The notes beneath the pieces were generated by a model, which was not told where the DNA came from, searched no databases, and worked only from the letters and a program-made list of their open reading frames with translations. The position numbers and the translations under genes are program-made. 64,000 nucleotides of DNA, from NCBI GenBank assembly GCA_009760855.2, contig WPIO01000022.1, forward strand, positions 4,521,001 to 4,585,000, read 5' to 3'. This document shows, one piece after another, positions 11,101-22,052 of this stretch (positions within the stretch are counted from its first letter, which is position 1; every line of letters begins with the position of its first letter). This DNA comes from Cristatella mucedo. Lineage: Eukaryota; Bryozoa; Phylactolaemata; Cristatellidae.

Positions 11101-11439
11101 CAAATGCTATACTTTCGGGATTTTTTTAATGTGTCTTGCATCCACATGTATCACTATCCAGGCGCCTAATAAATTTGCCGCAAAATAAGTAATGCCGAAA
11201 GCTAAGTTGAATGCAGGGAATGCGAAGCCCGCAAACGCGATTAACTATGGCTTAGTGCAGATTTATAAAACGAATATTAAGATAATCTTGACCACCCATC
11301 AGCAAAACATATGGCCAGTAACATGGACTGGATTACGAAAATTGAATGCATGTAGAGTTCACCCCTGAACAAAAACCAGACAATTTCACAGAGGCCATGG
11401 GAAACCTGACTGAAACGGGAGCGTCTTTAGCTAAGACTT
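11101..11439. other. unassigned spacer
   Basis: Nothing recognised. Confidence 0.5.
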
Positions 11440-11720
11440 GAATAAGGCATGATTAGGATTATTTTATTAATATATAAGAGTAATTGCAGGTAGAGACAAA
11501 AGCCGGGAGTGAATTCCACACTTTTGATGCATACAAGCTGCAGGCTCGAATACAAAATTTTTTTAATTTAGTTTGAGGGACGGCGATGATGACGGGATGC
11601 TGAGAAGCGGTGGGTGCGAGAGCACGTGACTGGGGGATCGAGGATGCAGGATACGTAGGACGGTACAAACGAGTGAGTTGACTTACGAGCCTGGCAAAAG
11701 ATTATTTTAAAATCAATTTG
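11440..11720 (-). mobile_element. LINE C-terminal fragment
   Basis: Minus-strand residues YASKVWNSLPAFVST (about 11495-11540) match the conserved xxxxWNSLP block near the end of CR1/L2-type ORF2 proteins. The preceding residues are frameshifted. The family is uncertain; it is neither a clear LINE-A nor LINE-B copy. Confidence 0.45.
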
Positions 11721-13219
11721 ATGCTCGATTGTACTGGTTGCAACAACCAGCGTGTTAGCTGCTCCCTGCTCTCCTGCAGCAAGGCATACAAGTTTGGTTA
11801 TTAGGTCATTGTTTTCGCCAAGAGCACTACAATGGTTATCTAATTCAGCACGTAAACGCTTGGGAGCCAGACGTACATGTCAAGTTTATAATAAAAAAAG
11901 TTCATATACAATACCAGATTAACTGTAAGATTTTTTCTCCGGCCCTCGGGCAATTTGATTTGTGTGCTTATTAATGAGATCTCTTCACTCCACCAGTCTG
12001 CTCTTGCATAACCCCGCTAACCAATTCCGGTCACGTCGCCATCCCTGCTGCTAAATTAAAATCTGTAGGTGATCGAGCCTCCAGTTAAGATGCAACGAAA
12101 ATTAGGAACTCGATTCTGACTTCTGTATTTATCTTCAATGACGATTCGTCATTTAAGACTTAAAACCTAAAGATGCATCCGCTCTACCTGGCTTTCCCTG
12201 TGAATGCAGGTGGATAAATAGTTTTGCTCCGGTGGGCTTCGAGTAATTTCTTTTGCATGATTTGGAACGCTTTGGTAGCGTTATTATTAACTGGTGATCC
12301 TGAGATTACGCTGGTCTAAGCGTAGTACTGGAATACTTTTTTCGTGCTAGTTAAAGCACGATTCAGTGGTCATCCAAGGACGCTTACTCATTCTAATGCA
12401 GTAGCTGTACTGCCTCAGAAAACAGTTTTGGTTCTGTTATGAGGCAGCACAAAGACAAATTACTACAATTACTACTCCGATTAGATGCTGATGAATCATG
12501 ATAACAACGAATCAAAAATGTCCCAATCTTAAGTTCAGACCTGTCTGAAAAGCTACGCCTAGTGATGTTTCGTGCGTTGTACTGTAAGGCTAATATCGTC
12601 GGTACGTAGAGATACATTGTGGCCAGAGAATATACCAGCTACGCGAGATGAAATTCTAATTAATATGTGGTAGCTATTTATTGCTCTGTTGGTTTGCTTG
12701 GACCGACGTACCTGCAAGTATAGGTGTTCCAGCTCCTCCCCCCCCGAACGATCCGCTTAGAGCGACGGCTTTGAGGCACTGGTTGCGTCAGTACTTTTCA
12801 TTCGTCTGCATCAGCTATGTGAGGTGTATTCGAGGCAAAGGCTAGAAGCCCCCCAGAGCTGCTACTGAGCCTACGTAATAATATTCACCTGTGTACCTGT
12901 TATTTATGCAGACCCAGGCCAGACATGTGAATGTGAAAACTGGGCATGCAATCACATGCATGGCTCAATAGTTCACCTTGAGTAGGTTGTGTTTATATTT
13001 TCAACATCTTCCAGTCTACATATCCGTTTAATTGTAAACCCGGGAATACTATGAATAAAGGGCTCAATAACTTGATAGCCACTAGGTCACTTGTTTGCAA
13101 GAAATACCATCCTTCCCTCTAACGCAAAATGAGCCAATAGCTTCGTCAATAATGCAAGCCCATTTGAAGAGACTCTTACCAGAAGGTAAAGTCTATTCTC
13201 GTGTTACACAGTACGATAG
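11721..13219. other. unassigned spacer
   Basis: AT-rich. No gene or named repeat seen. Confidence 0.5.
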
Positions 13220-13405
13220 GGCCGTGATAGTCCAAATCAGGGCTGTGATAGCCCACTGTAAGGTGTTTGGTCTTCATGACCGAGGTCGCGGTTTTAATTC
13301 TGCAGTGGGCAATCCTTTGTCGCCACTTGCAAGAGTTGGCGATAGCCCGTAGGGCTCTTCTGCCACTATGCAACAAAGGGCAGTTCAATCAGAAAATACA
13401 CATTG
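13220..13405 (+). mobile_element. SINE-2 copy
   Basis: Degenerate copy: ACCGAGGTCGCGGTTTTAATTC (box B decayed), GTGGGCAATCCTTTGTCGCCACTTGC body, and CTCTTCTGCCACTATGCAACAAAG tail. The tail hairpin ends TGC/GCA where other copies have TGT/ACA. Confidence 0.7.
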
Positions 13406-14550
13406 ATATTCATCCCTGAAAGATAAAATAACATTGGCATTTTTAGCATGCAGTACTTTCTAAGGACAACTCTAGGAAGCTCAATACTTTAGTTCCTGCC
13501 ATGCCATTTAAAACTATAGTTCAATTATTTTAATAAGCAGAATATTGTGTAAATGTTTTAATTTTGGCGTGTCTGCTGCGAAATTTTAGTCTTCTTACGG
13601 GTATACATTGCCGTGTGATCTAAGCCTCACATTAAGGTTGAATACCTTGCTACCTTTGTCGTCATTAAATTACTGCAGAAGGCAATTATTTATTCCACTG
13701 CAAGCGGGAGTTATAGCCCAAATGCTATTTTGAGCCGCCATATTATATTGCAGTTATTGAATCATCTCACCTTTTAAATTTATATATATATATATATCAT
13801 ATGAAAATAGATAAAGTTAGCAGCCAAAGTCTGCAGGCACCAGAGAAAGCCACGACGACAGTTATCCAAAAATCCTGCATTTAGTCGAGATGTACAAAAA
13901 TATTGTTTTGTATTTCAAAAGTCGCGAGCAACATAACGATGCTGATTTCTCGTTACTTACGCAAATCTCAAAAACTTTTGGAAGCATTTATTTTTCTTGG
14001 TTGCCTTCCCGAGCTCAATGAATACTATACCCAATACTATACCCAAATACCCAATGAAAATAATTTATCAAGAGTTAACATTATGTGGTTTTCATGGCGA
14101 AATAATGTCTGAAACTTTTATTGTAGTAATGAATACGATTCGCATTAAGGACATCAAACTTTAGAAATGTAAACGCATCATAATTTAAGATATATCTTTA
14201 TATTATTTGAATTTTTTTATCTAAAGCATTATCAAATCCGTACACTCCTTAACGCAGATTGCAAAATGTGCACCGCTTCCTGGATTAATTTTCGCATTAT
14301 TTTTACATGCACTATAAAGCAAATGTAGATCCTAGAAATACCAGGTCATCCTAATGACGCTTGAACCCTGTCTTGATCCACGCGAGCGTAACGTTTCGAG
14401 AACTGTCACATCTTGTAAAATCTAGCAAAGCCGACAGCACAGACTAATCAATATCCGAGCTCATAAGGCGAGTTTTCATCATCCATGCACTGGTTTCCTA
14501 TTGCGAGGAATCGAAATTTTTCCGTATGAAACGGCTGCTACATTGCGACG
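13406..14550. other. spacer downstream of peroxidase 1
   Basis: AT-rich, with a short (TA)n at about 13780-13797. The nearest exact AATAAA on the minus strand is at 14117-14122, about 430 nt past the peroxidase 1 stop. It is a possible polyadenylation signal but distant. Confidence 0.4.
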
Positions 14551-15582
14551 TTAGAAGCACAGCAAACCCATACAGAACTTGGGAAGTAGGAGAGATGCTG
14601 GCGCATAGCCCGCATCCAACAGTTTCCCGTAAGCTGGAACAAAATAAGCCAGCCAAACGTCGTTGGACAGGGCGAACAGGTTGACCCAATAGGCTGTTCT
14701 TGAAGCCTTACATGTGTTGTAGTTGCAGTTAGCCTGGCCTTCGTTGTTCCTAACGAACGAGAGGTCCTTGAGAAGGCACATGTCCGAGTTGAACATCACT
14801 CGCTTACCGAAGCCGTTCGTCCACATCGAGATGTACGAACCGTTGCTGCCCTCCGGAAGCGACGACTGGCGCCAGCCCTGTTTCGAATCAACCATGTTGA
14901 CGTAGTAACCGTTGTCGAACGAGTCAGCATTGGCCGCCCACTGGCGGACGATGCGACCGCTGGCCGGATTCCGGAGGCCGCCAAGCTTGTGAACCCCGAG
15001 AAGGGCCACGACCTCCCAGTCTTGCATGCCGAACTTCCGGCTAAAGAAGGCCGTGACGTGGTCAAGGCCCTTAGCGAACGAAGGGAACTCGTGGACGTCG
15101 GTCGTGTAGGGCGCCGTGGGGCAGTCTTTGCGGCCGTAGCGGAACAGAATCAGCTTCGTGTAGCTAAACAAGCGGCCGGACCGGCTGTTAGCCAGGCGCT
15201 CGCCGACCTGCACCGCCACGATGCCGGCCAGCGCCCACAGGTCGCTGTAGCGGATGTACGGGTTACGCTTTCGAACTGGCTCGAGTGCTTCGATGTAGCG
15301 GCTTAGGTGCATATTGTTGGCGTCGTTGACGTTTATGCAGCCGACGCATCTGCCGGTGGCGCACTGGTGAAACGAGAGCCGCGTGAAGCCGGCGACAAAC
15401 GGGTAGTACAGGTTTCCATCCTCATCTGGCAGTCTCACGGAGAAGATCGTATTTTCGATGTCGGCGACTATCGCGTCTTTTTGCTTCGACGTCAGTGAGT
15501 AGGGCAGGCTTCCGATGCCAATTAACCCAGTGCCAGCCGCAGCGCCAGCGAGCAGCACAATGGCATAGAGAGAAGCCTTCAT
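14551..15582 (-). CDS. secreted plant-superfamily heme peroxidase 1
   Basis: A 343-residue single-exon protein. Residues 1-19 form a signal peptide (MKASLYAIVLLAGAAAGTG), so it should act in the secretory route or outside the cell. Heme-peroxidase landmarks, by homology to horseradish peroxidase: distal R68-F71-H72 (RLSFHQC), C74 and C79 matching the C44-C49 disulfide pair, SDLWALAG at 113-120, proximal H198 in VVALLGVHKLGG, and D223 in FDNGYY as partner of the proximal His. FNSDMCLLKDL (264-274) matches the usual SDxxLL segment. Position 73 is Gln, not the calcium-binding Asp; the D50 equivalent is Val and the T171 equivalent is Lys, so both calcium sites look lost. Expected chemistry is H2O2-dependent one-electron oxidation; the substrate cannot be read. 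One potential N-glycosylation site (N247). Length suits the family. The ATG is supported by the signal peptide and a TATA box 55 bp upstream. No intron interrupts it, and it is visibly more GC-rich than its flanks. Paralogue at 62725-63753. Animal entries of this type are often labelled putative ascorbate peroxidase, but ascorbate use is unproven. Confidence 0.9.
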   Translation of the reverse strand: MKASLYAIVLLAGAAAGTGLIGIGSLPYSLTSKQKDAIVADIENTIFSVRLPDEDGNLYYPFVAGFTRLSFHQCATGRCVGCINVNDANNMHLSRYIEALEPVRKRNPYIRYSDLWALAGIVAVQVGERLANSRSGRLFSYTKLILFRYGRKDCPTAPYTTDVHEFPSFAKGLDHVTAFFSRKFGMQDWEVVALLGVHKLGGLRNPASGRIVRQWAANADSFDNGYYVNMVDSKQGWRQSSLPEGSNGSYISMWTNGFGKRVMFNSDMCLLKDLSFVRNNEGQANCNYNTCKASRTAYWVNLFALSNDVWLAYFVPAYGKLLDAGYAPASLLLPKFCMGLLCF

Positions 15583-15636
15583 TCTCGAGCTCGCTCCCGC
15601 GAAGTAGCGGGCATGTCCTCAGTTGATGCAGCAGGG

Positions 15637-15644
15637 TATTTATA
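15637..15644 (-). promoter_or_regulatory. TATA box of peroxidase 1
   Basis: TATAAATA on the minus strand, 55-62 bp upstream of the ATG. A start site about 30 bp downstream would leave a leader of roughly 30 nt. Its position supports an intact intronless gene rather than a promoterless retrocopy. Confidence 0.65.
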
Positions 15645-16210
15645 GCTGTGGATCGCGATCGATGCAGCCTGGCTTTGCCTGGAGCCTCTGCGACGCACGG
15701 CAGGATTACCTTAATCAATACGTTAATGACGGTTTGCCGCTCAGAATTTCGCTAAGCTCAAGACTGCTGATCTGACAGTGCTGACGGTAGAGCGGTCACG
15801 GCGGCTACTTAGGAACACCCTAATAACTACTACAAAGCAAAGCTGATGAGCAGGAAAGACCCCTTGCGCTTTTTCCTACGATTTTTCATTCTTAATACTT
15901 GTTTTCATAACTGGTCAGATTTGTAGGTCATGCAAGTGGTTCTCGATTGGGTAAGGTTCACGCAGATGTCCCATAAAGCTCTGATGTCACGATGTCGAGT
16001 GAAGTAGCATAGCACGAAGCTCTGCTACATGTTCACTGAGGTTTCTGTGGTTTTCTTGTAAGCTTTCCTCTGTCGTTCGCTGCCCTGCAAATCCTTGTGC
16101 GATTTTCTGTTTGTATTGCAACTAGCAAAAGTCCGCAGAGAATTAGGCAGGTCAGCCGAAATCCAATGAAAAACTCCAGATCAGGTGACTATCGCAGCAT
16201 AAACGGAGAT

Positions 16211-16212
<2 letters not shown>
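15645..16212. other. upstream spacer of peroxidase 1
   Basis: The first 60 bp contain GATCGCGATCGATG, a short palindromic cluster next to the TATA box. No other element recognised. Confidence 0.4.

Positions 16213-16274
<62 letters not shown>
16213..16274. repeat. (TC)n microsatellite
   Basis: About 31 uninterrupted TC units. The minus-strand open frame across it encodes an Arg-Glu repeat and is an artefact. Confidence 0.98.
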
Positions 16275-16275
<1 letters not shown>

Positions 16276-16839
16276 AGTTCTGATGGCTTTGGCCAAACGT
16301 TCACTTATTATGCCAGCAGTAAAGGCAGAGACACCTTGGATATCACTCACCCATTCCATGGTAGTATGAAACATAACAGAATCGCTTCTTTCACTCGCAG
16401 CAAGACATTAACAAAAATAAATCGCGAGTCACAAGCTGGTTCGTATCGACGACAAGACTCTTGTCGAGTATGAGGATTGAGTAAGAGGAGTATAAGAGCG
16501 ATTGGCTGCTTTCTACAGAGCTTAGATGCTCCAGATGGGTGTCGTGCCAATATATAGGGCGGCCTCGTGGATTTCGAAGACAAGCCACCGCGCGTAGCAT
16601 TACTCTTTCTGTATGCAGAGCTTAGCCTGAATGCGATCGAGCTCTTCCGGCTTCAAGCAACCCATTTTTTGACGCTGCATACTGAGATCCTCACCAAAAC
16701 TTGCAATTGTATGACAATCGTATGGCTAAAAATAAGGCCATAGGCATTTCGGTAGTCCAGCTAGCCAATGTGAGAATAGATCCCGTAAAAATTTTCATAC
16801 AGCTCTGTATTATTTCGGATTTAATTCTAAAATCCAGAC
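16275..16839. other. unassigned spacer
   Basis: No gene or named repeat seen. Confidence 0.5.
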
Positions 16840-17041
16840 ACTAAACGAAGAGTCGGATTGCTAGTCTTAAAGAGGATCAGAGGTTACCGAAGCTGAATCA
16901 GTGATAGCATGACAAGCTGGAAGCAGTTGCCTATTCAATTATAGACTCGAGCTACGGTCAACACCAGAAAGGCAGTCTCCGCTTCGATCTCTGCATGGTG
17001 TAATTGCATTATCTCCGGTCATTTCTCAGCTATTAAAAGCT

Positions 17042-17099
<58 letters not shown>

Positions 17100-17340
17100 C
17101 GTGCATTCACCCTTGTGCGCGTGCATGTGTGCGAGCGTCTGGGACCAGGCCAATAAAATTGTTCCAAATCTTTTGAGAATCCTTTAGTCAGTTATTCGGA
17201 AGTTGGAATTTTAGATTTCTCATGATTCAGTTGTATATTTTGCAATTTTCTGGGTCCACGTTTAGATTAACCCATGATCGATGAAGCATTGATAGGAAGT
17301 CGTGAACATTATTGTCGACCGACAAATGCGACAAAGTATA
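16840..17340. repeat. dispersed repeat C, copy 1, with internal (GT)n
   Basis: Aligns discontinuously with 26965-27540. Shared anchors are CGGATTGCTAGTCT (16855 and 26990), GAGCTACGGTC/AAGCTACGGTC, a (GT)n run at the same place (17044-17098 here), and GGTCCACxTTTxGAT..CATGAT (about 17255 and 27425). No coding potential or terminal repeats seen. Confidence 0.55.
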
Positions 17341-17464
17341 TACTGCCTTATGTAAGTATGGTACTTTCCCTTTAGGGGCTACATGTTTTTCAACATTCAG
17401 TGCCTCGAATGACGATCTCCAAACCCCATATTTTTAAACTAAGTAATCGCTGAATTTAATGATA

Positions 17465-18240
17465 AAAATGCATTCATATAGCACCTAAGAGAACTGTATC
17501 TCTTTTTTGATACTATGCATATGCTGCAAAGGACGTACGGTCAAATGGTCAATGCTCAATGACAACAAGCACAGCATGGTTAGAAGCGACATGCACAGGG
17601 TTGGTCCATGCAGATATGGTTAGTGTAATCATACAGTGTCTGGACGCATAATCATGCAAAGGCCAAACTACATGGACCCACTAAATGCTGCGACAAATCA
17701 TTATTTTTAGGTTTTTTCAATGTAGATAAGTCAGGCGATGTATGGACGCCAGTTGGAAGTAAGTTCCAGGCCTTGGAAGCGTATGAACTAAAGGCACGGT
17801 CTCCAACGGATCTGAGGCTCATACGAAGTGTAGCTAAACAATTTGATTCAGAAATGTGGGTGGTACGATGCTTAGCCTGGTATATGAGTAGATCTGATGG
17901 ATAGACTCGAGCCGTAGAATGAATGGACCTAAAAGGGAGTGACAGAACCTTAATGTCGATGCGTTCCTTGACTGGGAGCCAGTGCAGGTCGGCGAGAAGT
18001 AGTGTGATGTTGCAACTGCGACGCTCAAGACAGACAAGCCTTTCTGAAGAATGAGTTACAGAAGTTTAGACGGGATGTGTCATAAATACATTGACAAATT
18101 TAGATTTAGCATCCGTGTTTGAGCAACCCCTAATTTTAGCAATGTTATTTAGCGGAAATTACACATTCTTAACTGAGAAGCTGATATTGTCGTCTAATGA
18201 AACTTAAAGAAGTTATTCATCGTCTAAGTGCGAACGTCTT
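17465..18240 (-). mobile_element. LINE-A copy, degenerate
   Basis: The plus strand reads the reverse complement of the LINE-A 3' end: AGCACCTAAGAGAACTGTATCTC hairpin remnant, GACATGCACAGGG, CATACAGTGTC, then the C-terminal coding region (GGGAGCCAGTGCAGGTCGGCGAGAAG at about 17975). The far end, ATTTTAGCAATGTTAT at about 18132, aligns with the younger copy at 18604-19558. Confidence 0.8.
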
Positions 18241-18431
18241 TGATGCAGACCGCATGGGAATTTAAGGATTCGGATGCTTACAAAGGCTTAGGAGGGTAAA
18301 ATGGTAGGTAGAGGTGAGGGTCATCTAATCAATAAATGTACACTTTTTATACTTTAGTATTCACAAAGCACGCATCTTTACTAGCAGGTGATCTGTGTAA
18401 GTACGTGCGTTTTTTAACCTGCACTCACCAC

Positions 18432-18574
<143 letters not shown>

Positions 18575-18603
18575 GAGCAATTGATTACTGACCTTTACAC
18601 AGG

Positions 18604-19558
18604 AGTCGGTAATAATAATAATAATAATAATTCACTTGATAAAGCGCCCTCAGAGAACTCAATCTCTCTCTCTCTAGGCGCTTTACATTTGCTGTAAAGT
18701 GAAATGCAATTGAATGGTAAGTAAAATCATGCTTGAAAAACAAACGAAATGAATAATATGGTTAGGGGTGACATGCACAGGGTCAGCATGCAAATGTGGT
18801 TAGTGGCAGCATGCACAGTGTCAGCACGCATAAGCACATCAAGGACGAATCACAGGGACCCACTAAATGCTGTCCTAAATAGGTGTGTTTTTAGGTTCCT
18901 TTTAAATGTGGTCAGGTCAGGGGATGTTTTGACGCAGGTCGGGAGGGAGTTCCAGGCTTTGGGAGCATATGAACTAAATGCACGGTCTCCAAAGGATTTA
19001 AGGTTTGTATGAGGTATTTGTAGACTGTTGGATTCCGAAAAGCGGGTGGTACGATGCTTGGCCTGATGGGGTAGTATATCTGACAGATAGGCTGGAGCCA
19101 TAGAATGAAGAGACCTAAAAGTGAGCGACAAAACCTTGAAGTCAATCCGTTGCTTGACTGGTAGCCAGTGCAGGTCGGCGAGAAGTGGAGTAATGTGGCA
19201 ACTGCGACGCTCACGACAGACAAGCCTAGCTGCAGAGTTTTGCACCAGCTGCAATCGCCTGATCGCACATGCTGGTAGGCCAGTAAGCAGTGAGTTGCAG
19301 AAGTCGAGACGGGATGTCACGAATGCATGAACCAACTTGGACGTGGTATCTTTATCTAAACAAGCCCGAATTTTAGCAATGTTATGAAGCTGAAAATAGG
19401 CTGATTTGACTGTGGAGCTGACGTGGTCGTCTAACGAGAGGTCGCTTTGGAATATGACACCTAGATTCCGAGCTGATTCGACAGGAGATATGCTGGCAGA
19501 GCCAATTCTGAGAGTCAGCCTTTCCAATCTCTGGATCACGCTGGGTTTGCCCATAGCT
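18604..19558 (-). mobile_element. LINE-A copy, best preserved, 5' truncated
   Basis: The least decayed LINE-A copy. On the minus strand it carries an open C-terminal ORF2 segment, a 3' UTR, the 3' hairpin (outer stem AAGCGCC/GGCGCTT at 18641-18684, inner AGAGA/TCTCT) and seven ATT units at 18611-18630. It breaks off at the 5' side within the coding region, as usual for target-primed reverse transcription that stops early. No convincing target-site duplication is visible. Confidence 0.9.
18850..19554 (-). pseudogene. LINE-A ORF2 C-terminal fragment (234 codons, open)
   Basis: Reverse-transcriptase thumb and post-RT domain of a CR1/L2-type LINE. Blocks in order: SARNLGVIFQSDLSLDDHV, AFVTSRLDFCNSLLTGLPAC, RRLQLVQNSAARLVCRERRS, LLADLHWLPVKQRIDFKVLS, AYLSDILPHQAKHRTTRF, FGDRAFSSYAPKAWNSLP, FKRNLKTHLFRTAF. 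The upstream endonuclease and the RT palm with YADD are absent, so it cannot act on its own. The first Met is simply the first ATG in the truncated frame. Its intact reading indicates recent insertion compared with the frameshifted copies nearby. Confidence 0.9.
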
Positions 19559-19769
19559 AGTAAGTTCGGTCGGTCTTAATGCATTCTCTAACGGAAAAAG
19601 ATCAATTTCTTATAGGTGGAAATCTGTCTTTAAACTGTTTAACTGACTCAAAATAAAAGGCTATGTCGCATTTTTAGAGCCTTTGTGGTTGGATTTTGTC
19701 ATATTGTACCAGTTTTGAGATTTTCTTGCATCCTCCTTGTTTTGATCATGCCCAACTTGTATCTCCACC

Positions 19770-20510
19770 TATCTCCGTCTTTAATTCCTCAAAGCCACAA
19801 AGACTGCGTGGATGTTACGAAGGACAGTTTATATAGCGAAATCACAGCCTAAGCGGCTTACGGTACGCATTCGGTAGCCAAATGACTTCATTTCACGAAA
19901 AAAGAAAAGGTGAGAAGTATTGCTGAGTCAGGAGAGCAGTTGAGTTAGTGAGTAGCATGGAAGTAGCAGCTCAGGACGGCTGGAAGGGGTGTTTCATATT
20001 CGATAGCGGGAGATTAGTTGTCGTTGCGTAAGAACTGTGGGTGATTTCTAAAATCTAGGATTGCGGAGCGAAAGCTTCTGTCGCCAAAGGTATTTAAATG
20101 GATAAATGTAGCAGCTAATTTATTTTCATACAGGACCTGAGTGAATGAGGATGCTGAAACTGATGCAGCAGTTCAGCTAGGTATGAAGGAGCCAAGCCGT
20201 GGCAGGCCTCGTGGGTCAGCATAAGGACTTTTCTCTGTAATCGTTGATCAACCGGCAGCCATCCAAGCACTTTCAGCAAAGGATACACACGGTCAAACCT
20301 CTTGGATTTTTAATCCAATCCTGTAGTCATATTCATCACCCGCTGCAGAGGCTGCAGTGGGTTTTCCTCACGCCTAGCCAAAAGAGAATTACAATAATCT
20401 AGCTGAAACAGAAGCGAAGAGCTAGTTAGATTTCGTGGAAGCCACCGTGAAAGACAGTTCCCAATCTTAGATAGGGATCGTCCATGTGACAAAGTGATGC
20501 GTATTCAGCA
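19770..20510 (-). mobile_element. LINE-B copy, degenerate
   Basis: The minus strand encodes LFQLDYCNSLLARREENPLQP (20345-20415; family DYCNSLL), then frameshifted LKVLGWLPVDQR-type sequence (about 20245-20275). Next comes CAGTTTCAGCATCC..AGGTCCTGTATG..AATAAATTAGCTG (unexpanded minisatellite interval, about 20105-20165). The LINE-B 3' UTR ends at about 19775. Confidence 0.75.
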
Positions 20511-21115
20511 CATGCAGTGCAACGTTTTACTTTTTTCAAGCTGTAAATTGAACATAGCATGGTGTTCCACAATAGCACCATGTCACTTTGTGGTGAGATA
20601 CGACTTAATGTTCTACAAAGGTTCCCCAGCCAGATCAAAGCATAGGCCACCGACAGTTGATAGCTTCCGAAAAAAAGCCATACAATTACTTCTCCCTACC
20701 AAATCGCTCGTTTGACGAATATTTTAAGATTCTCGTGAATGAACTGATTTCGTAAAATGCGGCTAAAGAATAACGAAATTGAGATTTGTTGATACTTAAA
20801 TAGCAATGCGTAGCTATGGTGGTCAGCACATCCGCTTTTCCTAATGAGCCCTAAAATTATTGCGATATCGTTGCTAAGGTGCCGTCGCCGCATCTAAGCT
20901 CATAGCAGCGCCAGCTCTTGCCGACACGTTGAAATCGCCGATGGAATAGTTGCCGCGAAGATCTGCTAGCGAGTGACAGATATTGACTCTGTACATGTAA
21001 TTATTGAATTGCTTGCCTGATATATCAGCCAGATATAAGACCCGTAGATATTATTTGCTGTCCCTCAATTACAGCTATAGGCATCCGGTTGTGCCAATCG
21101 TCTATGGTAGGTGAG
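20511..21115. other. unassigned spacer
   Basis: No gene or named repeat seen. Confidence 0.5.
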
Positions 21116-21124
21116 TATAAAAAG
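21116..21124 (+). promoter_or_regulatory. candidate TATA box without a clear gene
   Basis: TATAAAAAG preceded by GTAGGTGAG, with TCAATC, an initiator-like string, about 27 bp downstream. No convincing start codon follows within 300 bp, so it could be chance or belong to a spliced gene whose exons I cannot recognise. Confidence 0.2.
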
Positions 21125-21867
21125 CCCACATTTCGTTATAGTCAATCATCTGTGCACTGGGCGTCAAACGACATCGATCGTCCGCCACGGCACAGCTGAC
21201 ACCTTTAGCCCACCATTGCTGTTCGAATAGACTGCTCGGCTCTATCGATTTGGATCGATGGGTCTATAATTAATCGCTGATTCGTCGATATCTGATAATG
21301 ATCACTGATAATGATCGATCGATGGCTTACCATCGATGGGTTCCCTTACCCTAAAAGCGTTCTGTATTTCTACAGCTTTTCTCAGTTCGTAAGCAGCTAG
21401 TTTATTGCCGAATGACTTCAATGAGGATCCTCTGGCGGTTGAGTTTGCGATACATATTACGCAGAGGAAGCAGAGTGTGGCAGCTATAGAAAGCTGCAAC
21501 GGTCACGTTGCCGTCACGTGTCTGAGTGTCGGAATGTCTTCCACGGGCCGCGAATACAGCGCTCAAAGCGGTGCTGTTGAGCTTCCTATGTATAGCCTTC
21601 AAGCGACATTGTGCGCATCCTCTGTGCGGCTCTCTGTCTCGTCTTCGGGGAAAACTCCTGAATCCTCATCAGGGGAGATTACGTCAGAGTCATTCTGGCT
21701 TTCGTGTGGCTCAGGAAAGTCTTTTTTTGGGGAAGTCGTCCCAGTGGAAGCTCACATCTGCACAAGATCTGCTGACAAGACAGTTTCTCGCCTTACGGGA
21801 TCTAAGACATTGAGATATGCCACAAACTACTCGACGCGGCAGATCAAACTGATCTCAAGTTTCAATG
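21125..21867. other. ATCGAT-rich spacer
   Basis: At least five ATCGAT palindromes lie between 21171 and 21340, together with a TGATAATGATC duplication at 21294-21316. The open frame 21405-21878 (plus) lacks family resemblance. Confidence 0.4.
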
Positions 21868-22052
21868 GTGAGCCGTGATGGCACACTAGGTAAGGCGGCT
21901 GCTTTCACGACCTCGGTCCCGAGGTCGTGGGTTCAATTCCTGCCGTGGGCAATTCTTTATCGCCACTGCGAGCGGTGGTGATAGCCGTCAAGGCTCTTCT
22001 GTCGCTATACAACAGAGGCTGTTTAATCAGCTAGGACTTTTTTCAGGTGACA
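21868..22052 (+). mobile_element. SINE-2 copy (reference copy)
   Basis: tRNA-like head with box B GGTTCAATTCC (in GTCGTGGGTTCAATTCCTGCC) and an acceptor-proximal start GTGAGCCGTGATGGC. The body is GGGCAATTCTTTATCGCCACTGCGAGCGGTGGTGATAGCC, and the tail CTCTTCTGTCGCTATACAACAGAG can form a short hairpin. The tail differs from that of SINE-1. Other copies: 7205(-), 13220, 26046(-) and 29570. Confidence 0.8.

Noticed and set aside
14989-15498. Plus-strand frames of 105 and 63 codons inside peroxidase 1
   Set aside because: Antisense shadows of the peroxidase coding region. Similar shadows inside peroxidase 2 were also dropped.
21302-21499. Minus-strand frame with a signal-peptide-like start (QLSIAATLCFLCVICIANS) followed by a GTAAGG donor-like site
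   Set aside because: The first codon is TTG and an in-frame TGA lies just upstream; the possible acceptor GTTGCAG has no pyrimidine tract. Not supportable as an exon.
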